Positions 55,006-64,000 of a stretch of DNA of 64,000 nt are shown in pieces. Below the pieces are notes generated by a model. It worked only from the letters and a program-made list of their open reading frames with translations. It had not been told where the DNA came from and did not search any database. Position numbers and translations under genes: made by a program. This DNA comes from Wallemia ichthyophaga EXF-994 (taxonomy: Eukaryota > Basidiomycota > Wallemiomycetes > Wallemiales > Wallemiaceae): the NCBI RefSeq assembly GCF_000400465.1, contig NW_008806294.1, positions 1 through 64,000 on the forward strand. Reading direction: 5' to 3'. Position 1 is the first letter of the stretch. The number at the start of each line of letters is the position of its first letter.

Positions 55006-57007
55006 TCACTCAACATCCCACAGCTCATCCACCCTCACCAACCCACACGCCATTCCCGACGCCAGCAATGCCGCGCGATCACTATCTGGGTTCCACCTAA
55101 GAATGCGCACAGCAGATTCAGCCGGGAAAGGAGCTGCGTATTTACCCAGTTCCTCTCTAGGATGTTTCTCAACCGCGTTGCCAACCTTATTGCCTTTACC
55201 TTTGTCCGTACCCTCTCGATCGCGGTTACTAGGAGGGTTGAGGTGATCAATCATGCGATAAAGCTCTTCACTACGACCGAACTCCACCGCGAAGAGGTCC
55301 ATTGAGTAATAAACCTGCAGACGTCTCGACCGTGCATGCACAATTGCGAGCGGGTTAACCACCTCCACGTGTCCATTCGACCCAGCCACCGCTACGAAAG
55401 GGTGACAAGTAGAAGTGGCTATACTGAGAACTGCGCAGGCGAAATCGGTAAGTTGGGAACCACGTTTGTAATCGCTAGCTAGTAAGCCCTGTGCGACTAC
55501 CGTGTTCTCCCCATTCGCACTAACCATGGCGTTAAGGTGGATAGAGTACCCGACTGTATACGCCACACCACGTATGTGGTCAAACAGAGTCACAGAACCG
55601 CCACTCCCACTCCCACTACCCGCTAGACGCACATCCGTTATGCAGATACTGCCGTCGTAGGCTGACGTGAGCAACTGCGTGTATTCCGCCCGTGGCCCTG
55701 TACTGAGAGTGGGTAAGAGCGTCTTGTGCGTTGTGCTTTCTTCACTTTTATTTTCACCTCCATCTCCTCGAGCCATCTCGTGAGGCGTTATCGCCACCCA
55801 TTGCATACCGTTTATGCCACCCATATGTACATCTATGTATGAGCTTGGCCGGATACTCATACGCCTTTCTCTAAGTGCGGCGCGCAAGTCGTATACAGCC
55901 ACTGCACCGTTAGAGAAACCGACAGCGAGGCGGTTAGAGCTAGCCCATTCGCACGTGAGGCCTTTAGAGGGGGGAGTTTGCATGACAAGGGTAGATGCAG
56001 GAGGGTTCAGGAAGAGGACCTCGCTATCACCCACCCCATAGAAGCGCCGCAAGAGGAGCAAGTCGGGTATGAGCATGACTTGAGCTTGTCCGTCGTTATA
56101 AGTCGCTGCAAGTGCCCCGCTCGTCACGCGCTCGCGCTCCTGATCCCCATACTCCATATATGCAGCATCTGTAGGGCTGAATTTGACATCGAGTGCAACG
56201 CCATGAGAGTGGCAGATTACGGCGAGGAGGGTGATTGAGCAAGGTGTGATTTCTTCGTTGCCGCTCTTGTGCCGTGGCACATACCCCCATAGCTGGATTG
56301 CACTCTTGTACCCCCGCCGGTCGTGTGCGCCGATCCCGTGGGCTGTGGAGTTGTTGTTGAGCACCGATACAGCGAGGATGGAGGGTTGAATGGGTGTGTC
56401 GTTGTCAGCGCTATTCTCCGCGTGATTTATATCCTCAACCTCCACCTCCCGCCACCGCCTCTGCCAATCCAGACCCATGACGCACCCGCCAGCATTAAAG
56501 ACAGAGCCGGGGCTTTGGGAGGTGTGCTCGAGGCTGTTGCTGTGGAAGCGCGGGAAAGAGAAGGGGCGGGTAGAGTGTGTGCTGCCTGCGTGCACGTTTA
56601 TGGGAGGGTTATTCGGGAGGAAATCGTTGCCAGCATCGCTGGAAACGCGCGACCACCGATGAGTCTCGAGCCAGCGCTCCATCGCCTCTAAATCCCTGCT
56701 CGGACTATCAATCTGCACGCCACGTGGATAGATATTCGCCCGGCGTGCGAGATCGACCGAGGAGAGATAGGGGATGAGGATCTGGGCGTGGTCGGCGTCG
56801 GCGGGATCGGCGGGGAGAGTGTGTGCGGTGTGGGCGTGTGCCTCGTGCGGATGGCGCGTGTTGGATGGCCCAATGCCGAGTTGCGCCGGCGCATAGGATC
56901 CCCAGGCTGTGGGGTGTGAGCAGGCTCAGTCGTGCCGGATAGATGGCTCCCCCACGCGGATGTATCGAGTACCGGGCTTTGGATTTCTTGGAAGATGGCG
57001 TACTCAT
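55006..57007 (-). CDS. WD-repeat protein, probable TFIIIC subunit (Sfc6/Tfc6/GTF3C2-like)
   Basis: Model complement(55006..56906, 56956..57007), 650 aa. Starts with a short Lys/Ser-rich peptide (STPSSKKSKARYSIHPP), then a propeller with VFNAGGCVMGLDWQRRW, LAVICHSHGVALDVKFSPT, LAATYNDGQAQVMLIPD, GLTCEWASSNRLAVGFSNGAVAVYDL and YIDVHMGGINGMQWVAI. The NxGG-x-V-x-x-LDW opening and the quickly diverging blades resemble the TFIIIC WD subunit that helps recruit Pol III. Assignment is from pattern memory; another WD scaffold is possible. Confidence 0.6.
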
Positions 57008-57102
57008 GACGTCGCCGTGTGTGTCCAAGAACCCCGTCTCCCCATCTTGCACCTCAGCAGCGAAGATCGAATAAAAAAATCTAAAATAATAAAAATTAGA
57101 TA

Positions 57103-58032
57103 ATGGCTGATAATACATCTCCTCCAATCGCACCCGCTGAATCTCCTTCCATTGGTGACTTTGGGATGGCAACCGTCGGCCTCGGATTGGGTGTTGCTGG
57201 GTTGGGCATATCGATGCTGCCGAACATAGCGTGTACCAGGGTCGAAGCCATGTACAAGCCAGTGAGCCAGCCGGCAACCCAGCCAGCCAAATCACGCGCC
57301 AGCTGGGACAATATCAAGCTCTACCTCAGCAAAGACATATTCAAGCCGATTCTCAGGCTGGCCGTCAGCCGCATAGCATCCGAGCGTCTCTTCGCCTTGG
57401 CGGACTACGGGCTTGCTCTGGCCCTCTCCCCAATCCTCCCATACGGCAGGCTCAACGTCAGTATCGGTCCAACCTCCATCCTGCTAGCCTACGCGCCAGG
57501 TGCATTCGCCGTGTCTTTCGCTGCTACTCTCGCTCTCGACACCATCTTCCTTCCTTTCAAGGTGGCTATGACCCGCGCCGCTCTCCTCCCAAGCAGCTCG
57601 TCGTCCTGGGACCTTTTTTCCGCGAGCGAGAGACGCGACCCGACGCAGCTCTACGCTCACCTCCTCCCATCCCTCTTCCAAACCAGCGCTATCAGCACGG
57701 GCACCAGCCTCCTCTCCTCTGCGATCCTCGCCCTCCTCCCCCCAGACAGCTTCCTTGGGCTGCCTGTTAGATTCGCAGGCATCGTCGTCAACCTCACCCA
57801 GTCTCTCGTTATGGCTAGGCTGTGCGCGCAGTACACGGGTAAAGATGAGCAGATGGACTCAGTCGTCCCTCTCCGCCCTCAACCGTACACAGGCTGGTTC
57901 CAGTGCCTCAGAACTACCATCGCTGAAGAAGGCTGGTGGTTCGCTGGCTGGGTCACCATCAACTCGGCTCTCGGTCTCGGTATGGTGGAGGTGTTGACCC
58001 AGACGCAGCAAAGTGTGGAAGCCTCGCAGTAG
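57103..58032 (+). CDS. Mitochondrial-carrier-like membrane protein
   Basis: Single exon, 309 aa. Several long apolar segments (for example FGMATVGLGLGVAGLGISML, AVSFAATLALDTIFLPFKVAM). Weak triplicate carrier echoes: LPNIACTRVEAMYK, FLPFKVAMTRA and, near the end, GWFQCLRTTIAEEGWWFAGW, which fits the carrier step G-x-x-x-x-x-x-I-x-x-E-G. The canonical PX(D/E)XX(K/R) boxes are degenerate, as in Ugo1-type outer-membrane carriers. Transport function is therefore doubtful. Divergent, with 95 bp to the TFIIIC-like gene. Confidence 0.5.
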   Translation: MADNTSPPIAPAESPSIGDFGMATVGLGLGVAGLGISMLPNIACTRVEAMYKPVSQPATQPAKSRASWDNIKLYLSKDIFKPILRLAVSRIASERLFALADYGLALALSPILPYGRLNVSIGPTSILLAYAPGAFAVSFAATLALDTIFLPFKVAMTRAALLPSSSSSWDLFSASERRDPTQLYAHLLPSLFQTSAISTGTSLLSSAILALLPPDSFLGLPVRFAGIVVNLTQSLVMARLCAQYTGKDEQMDSVVPLRPQPYTGWFQCLRTTIAEEGWWFAGWVTINSALGLGMVEVLTQTQQSVEASQ

Positions 58033-58050
58033 AACAATCATTAAGGATTA

Positions 58051-58087
58051 GTTACAATTAGCTGCAATTAGCTGCAATTAGCTGCAA
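58051..58087 (+). repeat. 10-bp tandem repeat in 3' intergenic DNA
   Basis: Consecutive 10-bp units gttacaatta, gctgcaatta, gctgcaatta, gctgcaa between the convergent ends of the carrier-like gene and TRS20. Function unknown; could lie in either 3' UTR. Confidence 0.9.
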
Positions 58088-58133
58088 GGCGCAAGTTGTG
58101 TATAGAAGCAACCCTAACAATACAAAGATTATA

Positions 58134-58730
58134 TCACAAATACTTGCGTGCAAATTTCTCAAGTTTTTCGCCAAATGTCTTACCCTGTATGGCATCAGTG
58201 GGTGTGTAGAACGGGTTGAGGAGTGTGTCGAGAAACACCCGCCAGCATTCCTGGAAGAAGTTTCTGATATTGTCGTCGTTGGTGACTGTGTGCAGCAGTA
58301 CGAAGCGGATCGAAGGTGTGATAAACGCACTGACTGTCCACCCGTTGAAGCTGTCGACGGATTTGTGGTACCTGCGGGGCGTAAGAATGCGTATATGCTA
58401 ACCGTACCCACTACCCATCACTCACATGCTATTCGACTTGGTTTGGATATCGTCAATGACGTCGAGAGAAGCGTGTGCGACCAAGTCCATGATATCCTGG
58501 TGCATTTGGAGTGTAGTTTGTGTAGTTTGCGTAGTTTGTGTACTCTGTGCGCCGTGTGTGCCTTGTCCACCCAGTTTACCCCCGCCTCCCCCCACCAAAG
58601 CCGATATCAGGTCCTGAGGCCCACTCACATCGCCACCGCCACCGCCACTGAACCTGGAAGACGCGTACTGAGATTTGAATATCGGGGTGTCTTGGTTATT
58701 GAGGAGGTATAAATGATAAATGGCAGCCAT
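58134..58730 (-). CDS. TRS20: TRAPP subunit Trs20 (sedlin/TRAPPC2)
   Basis: Longin-fold core subunit of TRAPP, the Ypt1/Rab1 exchange factor in ER-Golgi and autophagy traffic. Model complement(58134..58371, 58426..58730), 180 aa against about 140 usually. Family marks: IYHLYLLNNQDTPIFKSQY, MHQDIMDLVAHASLDVIDD, YHKSVDSFNGWTVSAFIT, IRFVLLHTVTNDDNIRNFF and the C-terminal FGEKLEKFARKYL. The extra length is one insertion after strand 2 (about 25-75), Gly-rich then a Thr-Gln repeat. The intron exactly splits the Met of NSMYHKS. Confidence 0.88.
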
Positions 58731-58758
58731 GGGAGTGAGGGTACAAGGAAGTAAACAG

Positions 58759-59092
58759 TTAAATTAGAGAGCTGAGTGTTTCCTGTGTATCGTATATCGC
58801 GTCAGCACTTGCATCCGCTCCCCGCGCACACACTCAACTCACAGCCAGCGTCGTCGGATCCACGCCCTGTTCAATCACATCCAGGCTACTCGATAGCGTC
58901 TCCTTGCTTATCCCGCTATTCAACGCCTGCGATAGTTCGTAAAGCGCTGTTTTTGCTGTTATATAGCCCTGCCTAGATTATCATACACCCACCATCGAGT
59001 ACTTCCTCTGCAGCCACTGGCTTTTCTGGCTTCTCTGTCGCTGATGTTGGTACTGCCGCTGCTAGCGCGTCTTTGCTCTCTTTCGCCTCCAT
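58759..59092 (-). CDS. MZT1: MOZART1 (Mzt1), gamma-tubulin complex adaptor
   Basis: Small helical protein that binds GCP subunits and activates gamma-tubulin complexes. Model complement(58759..58782, 58843..58955, 58993..59092), 78 aa. N-terminus Ala/Lys/Glu-rich; the core ALYELSQALNSGISKETLSSSL and VIEQGVDPTTLA follows the MOZART1 three-helix pattern. Intron 1 is only 37 nt with a GTGGGT donor; intron 2 adds a last exon ETLSSLI. If intron 2 is retained the protein would end AVS one exon earlier. The stop is 28 bp from the TRS20 start codon on the same strand. Confidence 0.82.
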
Positions 59093-59234
59093 TTCGCTGT
59101 TTTGCTGCCTTGGTGGCTGTGACTTGTACACCTACCACCACCTCGACGCGTTGACGCGTTTTTCAACTTTCCCAAAATCCTCAAAGCACTCCGAGGACAC
59201 GCTTAAACACGTTGATAAACACTACATCCAACAC
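59093..59234. promoter_or_regulatory. Bidirectional promoter MZT1 / CDT2
   Basis: 142 bp between divergent start codons of a spindle-nucleation gene and a replication-control gene. Two gcgtt-type words (gacgcgttgacgcgttttt at 59149-59167) resemble MCB elements, ACGCGT, twice in 16 bp. MCB sites drive G1/S transcription in fungi through MBF (known); activity here is inference. Confidence 0.5.
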
Positions 59235-61080
59235 ATGTCGTCCACACGCGATGGCTTGCGCGAATCGATCAACCGCGGATGTGATGTCGGCGTTATTGGA
59301 AGCAGCAGCAGCAGCACTAGCAACCGCGCCACGCCCACCAAACCAAAGATCAAGCTCACTCTCGATCCCTTCTTTTTCGCGCCTAAAAATGGTTCAAAGA
59401 AGCGCAAGCAGGGTGATGACGTCGGTGAGGTGGGCGATCTGGGTGACTTGAACAAATTGCGCGATCCAAACGACACAAACGACGCAGCCCAGCGCAGCTA
59501 CTTGGATAGCACGCGTCGAGCACTCACTCCGCACGCTTACCTGACGCGCACGCGGCTGAAACACTTTGATGGGCAGCTCAGTGCGCATGCGATGGATATG
59601 TGTGGAGCATACGTAGGATCGTTTAGATCCTCAGACACTGTGCACTTCCCCAGCAGGCTCTCCACGCGAACTTACGCTCCTCCACTCACAACCGCGTTCA
59701 TTCCATCCACACGCTCCACCCCCAATCCGATACTGGCAGTGGGGGATGAGGAGGGAGGTGTGACGATGGTTGGTGTTGGAGCTGACGCGTCGCAACCACA
59801 ACCACAATCACAGCAGTCTCACTCGCACTCGACCGTCGGCTGCTTCGACGCGCACGACAACGCGATCTTCGATCTCAGCTTTAGCCGCGACTCGCTCCTC
59901 TTCGCGACAGCATCGGCTGACCAGGAGACACGAGTGTGGGACACGGCTACGCAGACACACACCGCCACCTGCCACGGCCACACAGGCTCCATCAAATCCC
60001 TCGCCTGGTCGCCCTTCTCCACGCCCATACTCGCCAGTGCGGCGCGCGATGGCTGTGAGTGAAGATCGAGGTGCTTCGTACGACACTCACGCTTCTCTGC
60101 CAGCCATTCGGATCTGGGATGCACGGACGCGGTGTCGGGGTGCGAGTGCAGTGGTCAGCGAGGCACGCAATGCACACGACTCACACGACCCATCCGAGCT
60201 AGACAGCCTGCTCACTATTGATAGGGCTCACGCATCTCTCTCCGAGCAGCGCAAACGGAGCAGCATCGGCAGGAGCATCACCCGCTCTGTAACTTCCATC
60301 ACCTTCCTACATACGCGCGACAACACTCTCGCTAGCGCTGGCTCAGCTAATGGCTCAGTCAAGCTGTGGGATGTGCGCGGCGCGAGCTCGAGCTGTCGAC
60401 AGACTACAGGTAGTGGTGCAGACACATCTACACAAAGCAAACAAAGCAAACAAAGCAAACAAGCCAAGGTGAAAAACAGACCGCTCGCTGAAACACCCGA
60501 CATGACTCAGAGTGACAGCGGGAGTGGCAGCCGACGACCGCATGGCGTTGCGCATATGGTCTCGGATGGGCAGTGGTTGTGGACTCTATGTACGAATTCC
60601 ATGTGAGTTGCATATTGAGAAACTGGCTAACTGGGCAACTAAGGCACACCCCACTAACATCTCTACCCAGCATCTACGGCTATCCGGCGAACAACCTAGA
60701 CAGTAAAGTAGACGCACCGATCCAGTTGTCAGATCCGGATATGCAGTGCGCATCTTTCTGGGTCCGGCTGGCTATTAGTCCCGATGCGCGCTATTTGAGC
60801 TGCGGGAGTACTAATGGCAAGGTGTTCAGCTGGGATATCGCCAACAGCAAGAGGATGAAAAGGTCGCAAGGGAAGGCCATCCATTTTACACATGCTAGAC
60901 AGGACCTCCTCTCACAACTCAATCAGCCCGCTAGCGCGGAAGTGGGATCACTCGATTGGGCAGACGATGTGGTGCGTGCTTGTTGCTTGTCGTGACACCC
61001 TCTCTAATCTCGTAACTCATGCACAGCTCGCTACCTGCTCGGATGATATGACTGTGCGTCTCTGGAGACCTCGGCCGTAG
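59235..61080 (+). CDS. CDT2: Cdt2/DTL, CRL4 ubiquitin ligase substrate receptor
   Basis: Cdt2 directs Cul4-Ddb1 to PCNA-bound Cdt1 and RNR inhibitors, limiting origin licensing to once per cycle. Model join(59235..60054, 60104..60602, 60671..60971, 61027..61080), 557 aa. The N-terminus is basic and disordered; the propeller runs from about residue 165: FDAHDNAIFDLSFSRDSLL, ASADQETRVWD, CHGHTGSIKSLAWSP, RDGSIRIWD, SAGSANGSVKLWD, LATCSDDMTVRLW. Ser/Gln/Lys tandem repeats sit in one loop. Intron 1 lies inside the RDG|S turn. Ends right after the last blade. Confidence 0.85.
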
Positions 61081-61164
61081 TTTTCATATAGTTTTCATAT
61101 AGTTTACTTTATTCTACTTTACTTTACGCTGTTGACGCTGTTTAACTTGTTAGTTCTCTCATCG

Positions 61165-62925
61165 CTAATTTATATCCATTCTGCCATTTACATTTCCATC
61201 ACTATTGATGCGCCCCTCGCTGTCGAAATGGGCATGCTTCGGATGAGTCACTATCCACTCGGAGAAGAGGGATGGCGGAGTGCGGAGGAGGTGTTTCAGA
61301 CGGCGGTAAGTGTTGGATGCTTCCGAGTGCTTGAGTTGGAAGTAAGTGGGGTTGGTATTGTCGTCGGCGTCATCCTCCTTGCCGCTCTTTACGTCACTCT
61401 CCCTCTCCCTCTCTCCTTTCTTCACGCTCTTAACTCCCTTCACACATTCCAGACTGAGATAGTGCCGCATCAGGTCTAATCTGCACAAACGGGATCTGCG
61501 GGTGTTGGTGAGTGAGTGTGCGAGTGAGTGTGATTGAGGATGCAAATTTTCACTCCCCACTCACCTGTATTTCCACCAGTACGGCCCGCCGCCGCGGCGT
61601 CGGAAGTTGCCGTTCTTCAGACCCCCTATCACCAATTCTGTCTGTAGGGGTGAATCGCCTGCTACGTAGTTGGCGCAGTGCATGGCGGGAAGTACGGGTG
61701 GGTGTGGGTGTTCGTTCGCATCTTGGCTTGAACTTGCACGTGCACGCGCTTCCACCTCCTCCTTGGCGTGGCAGAAACGCACCTCCGTGAATGCGATCAC
61801 CGGTCTGTGCAAGTGCAAGTGCAAGTGCAAGTGGTCTGTTGGCGTATCCAAGCGCGATGGGCTAGCTTGAGCGCTTTCCTTCGCGCTCTCTCGCACGCTT
61901 TCCTCCACGCGTAGATAGAGTGAGCGGTGGCATTCAGAGAGGTACTTTTGGCGCCCCTCCCCATCCACACTGCTGACACCGCCGATAACAATATTGTGGA
62001 TGTACACCGGCTGCATGATATTCGCAAGCAGGCCCCCCTGCACGCCTAAGAGGGTGTATGTAGCCAGTTTGTCGGAACAGCTGAGACTGTTGGTGGATCC
62101 GGCATCGGCGCGGCCTGTGGAGGTGTGAGTGTGAGAGTGTATTGTGCAAGTGTGGTTCTAAGTACCTGGCTTGGTTCGTATTGAACCTCTTTTCGTGTAG
62201 TCCATTCTTCCGCGCGTTACAGAAGTGGCAGTGGCTTCACTCGCTGCACTCGCTGCACCCGCTGCACCCGCAACCCCATCGAAACCCCTCAAGGCTGGTA
62301 TCGCACTGTAGTATGCGGCTTCTTGTGCATCCTGGCTGTCAGCCGTGTGTGCCATCGACGCATCTCCACATGGCAGAGCAGATATGTAGAGATATACTTG
62401 TACACCAGCCTTGAATGAGTGTTTGGGGGTGCGCGTAGTGTGTGTTTTTTGCTCGTTGTGCTCGCTGTAATCGAGATACGCCGACGAATTTCCCGCCTCA
62501 ATACTAGAAAGCTCATTGAGGATCCACTTGGCCAAGCCGCGCTTTGCTAGTATTTCAGCGTGGGTATCGTGCAGCATCTGACAACCGACGTCATCAGATT
62601 TCGTTTGTTTGTGTATCGTGCACACCCACATCTCCGTGCAGCGGAATTCTAGACGCAGGCAGGCATTTCATACCGACGCCGGCAGAGACGCAGTTCAAGT
62701 GTTCGTCCTCCACCGATTGCAGCACAAATCCAGCCAAAATAGTCCCTAGAAGTGGATAAGCGCGTGAGTACGCCGGGGACGTGAGTATGGGTATGTGAAT
62801 CTGTGCCACGCCCACTCACATTCCAGAGCACCATTTGGACGTATGTCAGGGCGCAGACGGGCTGGAAAAGATTTGTAGACGTCGTTCACACTGCGCGCTA
62901 TATCGTCGGGCGTGGCTCGAGTCAT
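61165..62925 (-). CDS. TAD1: tRNA-specific adenosine deaminase Tad1 (ADAT1)
   Basis: Deaminates A37 to inosine in eukaryotic tRNA-Ala. Model complement(61165..61495, 61565..62114, 62166..62577, 62630..62745, 62820..62925), 504 aa. Zinc site: HAE in MLHDTHAEILAKRG with catalytic Glu, the first Cys in YISALPCGDAS, the second in TNSLSCSDKLA. RTKPGRAD and LGVQGGLLANIMQPVYI follow, then the C-terminal block (PYWWKYR, RLCRLDLMRHYL, YFQLKHSEASNTY). An insertion contains HLHLHLHLHR, coded by a 6-bp tandem repeat. The start follows an A-rich leader. Confidence 0.9.
61803..61832 (-). repeat. 6-bp tandem repeat coding (His-Leu)n in TAD1
   Basis: Four to five perfect copies of caagtg on the plus strand, read on the minus strand as alternating His and Leu codons inside TAD1. 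A short, recent expansion. Confidence 0.85.
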
Positions 62926-63023
62926 GGTTGTAGACCACAGCAGCAGTCCACGGCACAGAGCGTGTGCCTCGCCCACCAATAACTTCCCCGCATCGCAAAC
63001 AAAGTCCTTGCTCCGCTCCCACC

Positions 63024-64000
63024 ATGGCCAGATTGAAACGCAAAGAGCCGCAGAGACAGACAAAGAATAGCCGCAAGTGCAGCAAGCAGCCAACGTCTAT
63101 GCCTGGATTGGGAACGCTAAACGCAGACATCATTATAAACATTATCGATCAAGCACACAGAGTTGGTCTGTATGACATAAGCCACTTGATATCGCAGCTC
63201 AATCGACATTTGTACGGGATCGTCTACTCGTACCATCGCTGTGGGTGGCTGCTGTGATATGCGTACGCCTCTCACTCCTCCCAAAGCCTTCTCGGCTCTC
63301 AGCCTCGACGTCGACGGCAGCGCAGCCAAAGTCATTGGCAAATTCGCTTTCAACCAGCTCAGAGGGAAGAGGGATAGCATTGATCGTCTCAGTCTTAATG
63401 TCAAGGCGAGCGCTGTACTCGATACTCTGTACAGTACCGGCATGTTCGACCTTATCAAACAGCGCATCGGCGACTGTACAGGCATACTACAACACCTACA
63501 TCTCAATATCTACGACGGAAAGTCACAGAAGCTATGCATACCCGCTAAACACGTCTCTATGGTTGCTAGCCCTACTTACGACAGCTACCCACTCTTGCAG
63601 GGTTTCAGCAACGCCACTTGGAATAAAAGCATAAAATCTCTCACACTCACTAACGTCGATTTTTCACCTGGTGCTATCAGCCGTCTTTCCGAATGGCCCG
63701 AGTGTCAAGATATCTGCCTCGAATACAATGGCATTGTCGCTCCACGTAGTTCGTCTTCCCCCTTCTTCCGCAGAAACAGTGGCGGTATTTCTACAACCAT
63801 ACTCACTATTGCCGACGGCTGCAGTTCCCTCCACAGCCTCTCCATCGTCAACTCGACATATGCCAATTTCTTTGAGACGGACAAGACTAAATATGGCTAC
63901 CTTGCGTCAATGTACTCACTTAAAGAGTTGCACATAGTCCGGGTCAATACCTTCACACTCCGAATTTACACACCTAATCTCGAAAAATTAAAGTTGGAAT
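63024..64000 (+). CDS. F-box/LRR-like protein, 5' part (runs off the window)
   Basis: Model join(63024..63240, 63287..64000), open at the window edge, at least 310 aa. N-terminus very basic (ARLKRKEPQRQTKNSRK), then an F-box-like helix set LNADIIINIIDQAHRVGLYDISHLISQLNRHLYGIVYS, then a region with repeated leucine-rich turns such as DRLSLNVKAS, QHLHLNIYDG, IKSLTLTNVDFSPGAI and HSLSIVNSTYANFF. The acceptor is the AAG at 63286; the later CAG breaks frame. No substrate can be inferred. Confidence 0.55.

Noticed and set aside
59073-59234. Longer N-terminus for CDT2 from an upstream ATG
   Set aside because: It would overlap the first MZT1 exon and add a hydrophobic Cys/Phe-rich leader foreign to the family.
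61132-61479. 115-codon plus-strand frame with a hydrophobic start and a GTAAGT
   Set aside because: It overlaps antisense the last TAD1 exon, whose C-terminal block is family-like and in phase with the upstream exons.

Overview
The window is nuclear DNA from a compact, intron-rich fungal genome. I count 37 protein-coding genes plus one pseudogene in 64 kb and model about 79 introns. Most introns are 44-60 nt long, with donors GTGAGT or GTGGGT and a CTAAC-like branch site 7-12 nt before the AG. Small introns, tight packing and gene content (SIN-pathway Cdc14, a GPI-type GMC oxidoreductase, HOP2, CNOT4, MOZART1) suggest a basidiomycete. My best guess is a Wallemia-like species, but that is inference from style and was not tested by a search. 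No rRNA, tRNA, CRISPR array, transposase or viral gene was recognised.

Layout. 0-10 kb: GPC1 acyltransferase (-), secreted GH2 hydrolase (+), CDC45 (+), WDR89-like (-), VMS1 (+). 10-22 kb: NOT4 (-), KNR4/SMI1 (+), NSA2 (-), YIP1 (+), TLS1/C9orf78 (-), an INO80F-domain protein (+), eIF2-gamma (+), an unknown 560-aa protein (-). 22-35 kb: GMC oxidoreductase (+), a small unknown gene (+), SEM1 (-), SIN CDC14 (-), a 1309-aa DENN protein (-), a gene-poor stretch, a decayed GMC copy (+), RPS25 (-). 35-46 kb: NTH1 (+), PAB1 (+), RPS21 (-), lipoyl synthase (-), RSA4/NLE1 (-), PP4 catalytic subunit (-), an unknown protein with an internal repeat (+), HOP2 (+). 46-64 kb: ABCC transporter (+), SGNH-type membrane protein (-), zinc CDF transporter (-), TFIIIC-like WD protein (-), carrier-like protein (+), TRS20 (-), MOZART1 (-), CDT2 (+), TAD1 (-), and the 5' part of an F-box/LRR-like gene (+).

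Most genes are housekeeping, and the list is heavy in translation (RPS25, RPS21, NSA2, RSA4, eIF2-gamma, PAB1, NOT4, VMS1) and genome maintenance (CDC45, NTH1, CDT2, HOP2, PP4). No biosynthetic cluster or defence island is visible. The interest lies in architecture. Introns sit against or inside start codons in translation genes: RPS25 has its ATG apparently split A|TG, NSA2 has a 3-nt first coding exon and RPS21 a 4-nt one. Three divergent gene pairs have start codons only 23-38 bp apart. MOZART1 and TRS20 lie in tandem with a 28-bp gap. One HOP2 intron is GC-AG. The GMC pseudogene looks mosaic, as if patched by gene conversion from the intact copy 10 kb away.

Exon coordinates were placed by hand from reading-frame continuity, splice signals and remembered family conservation. 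No alignment or RNA data were available.
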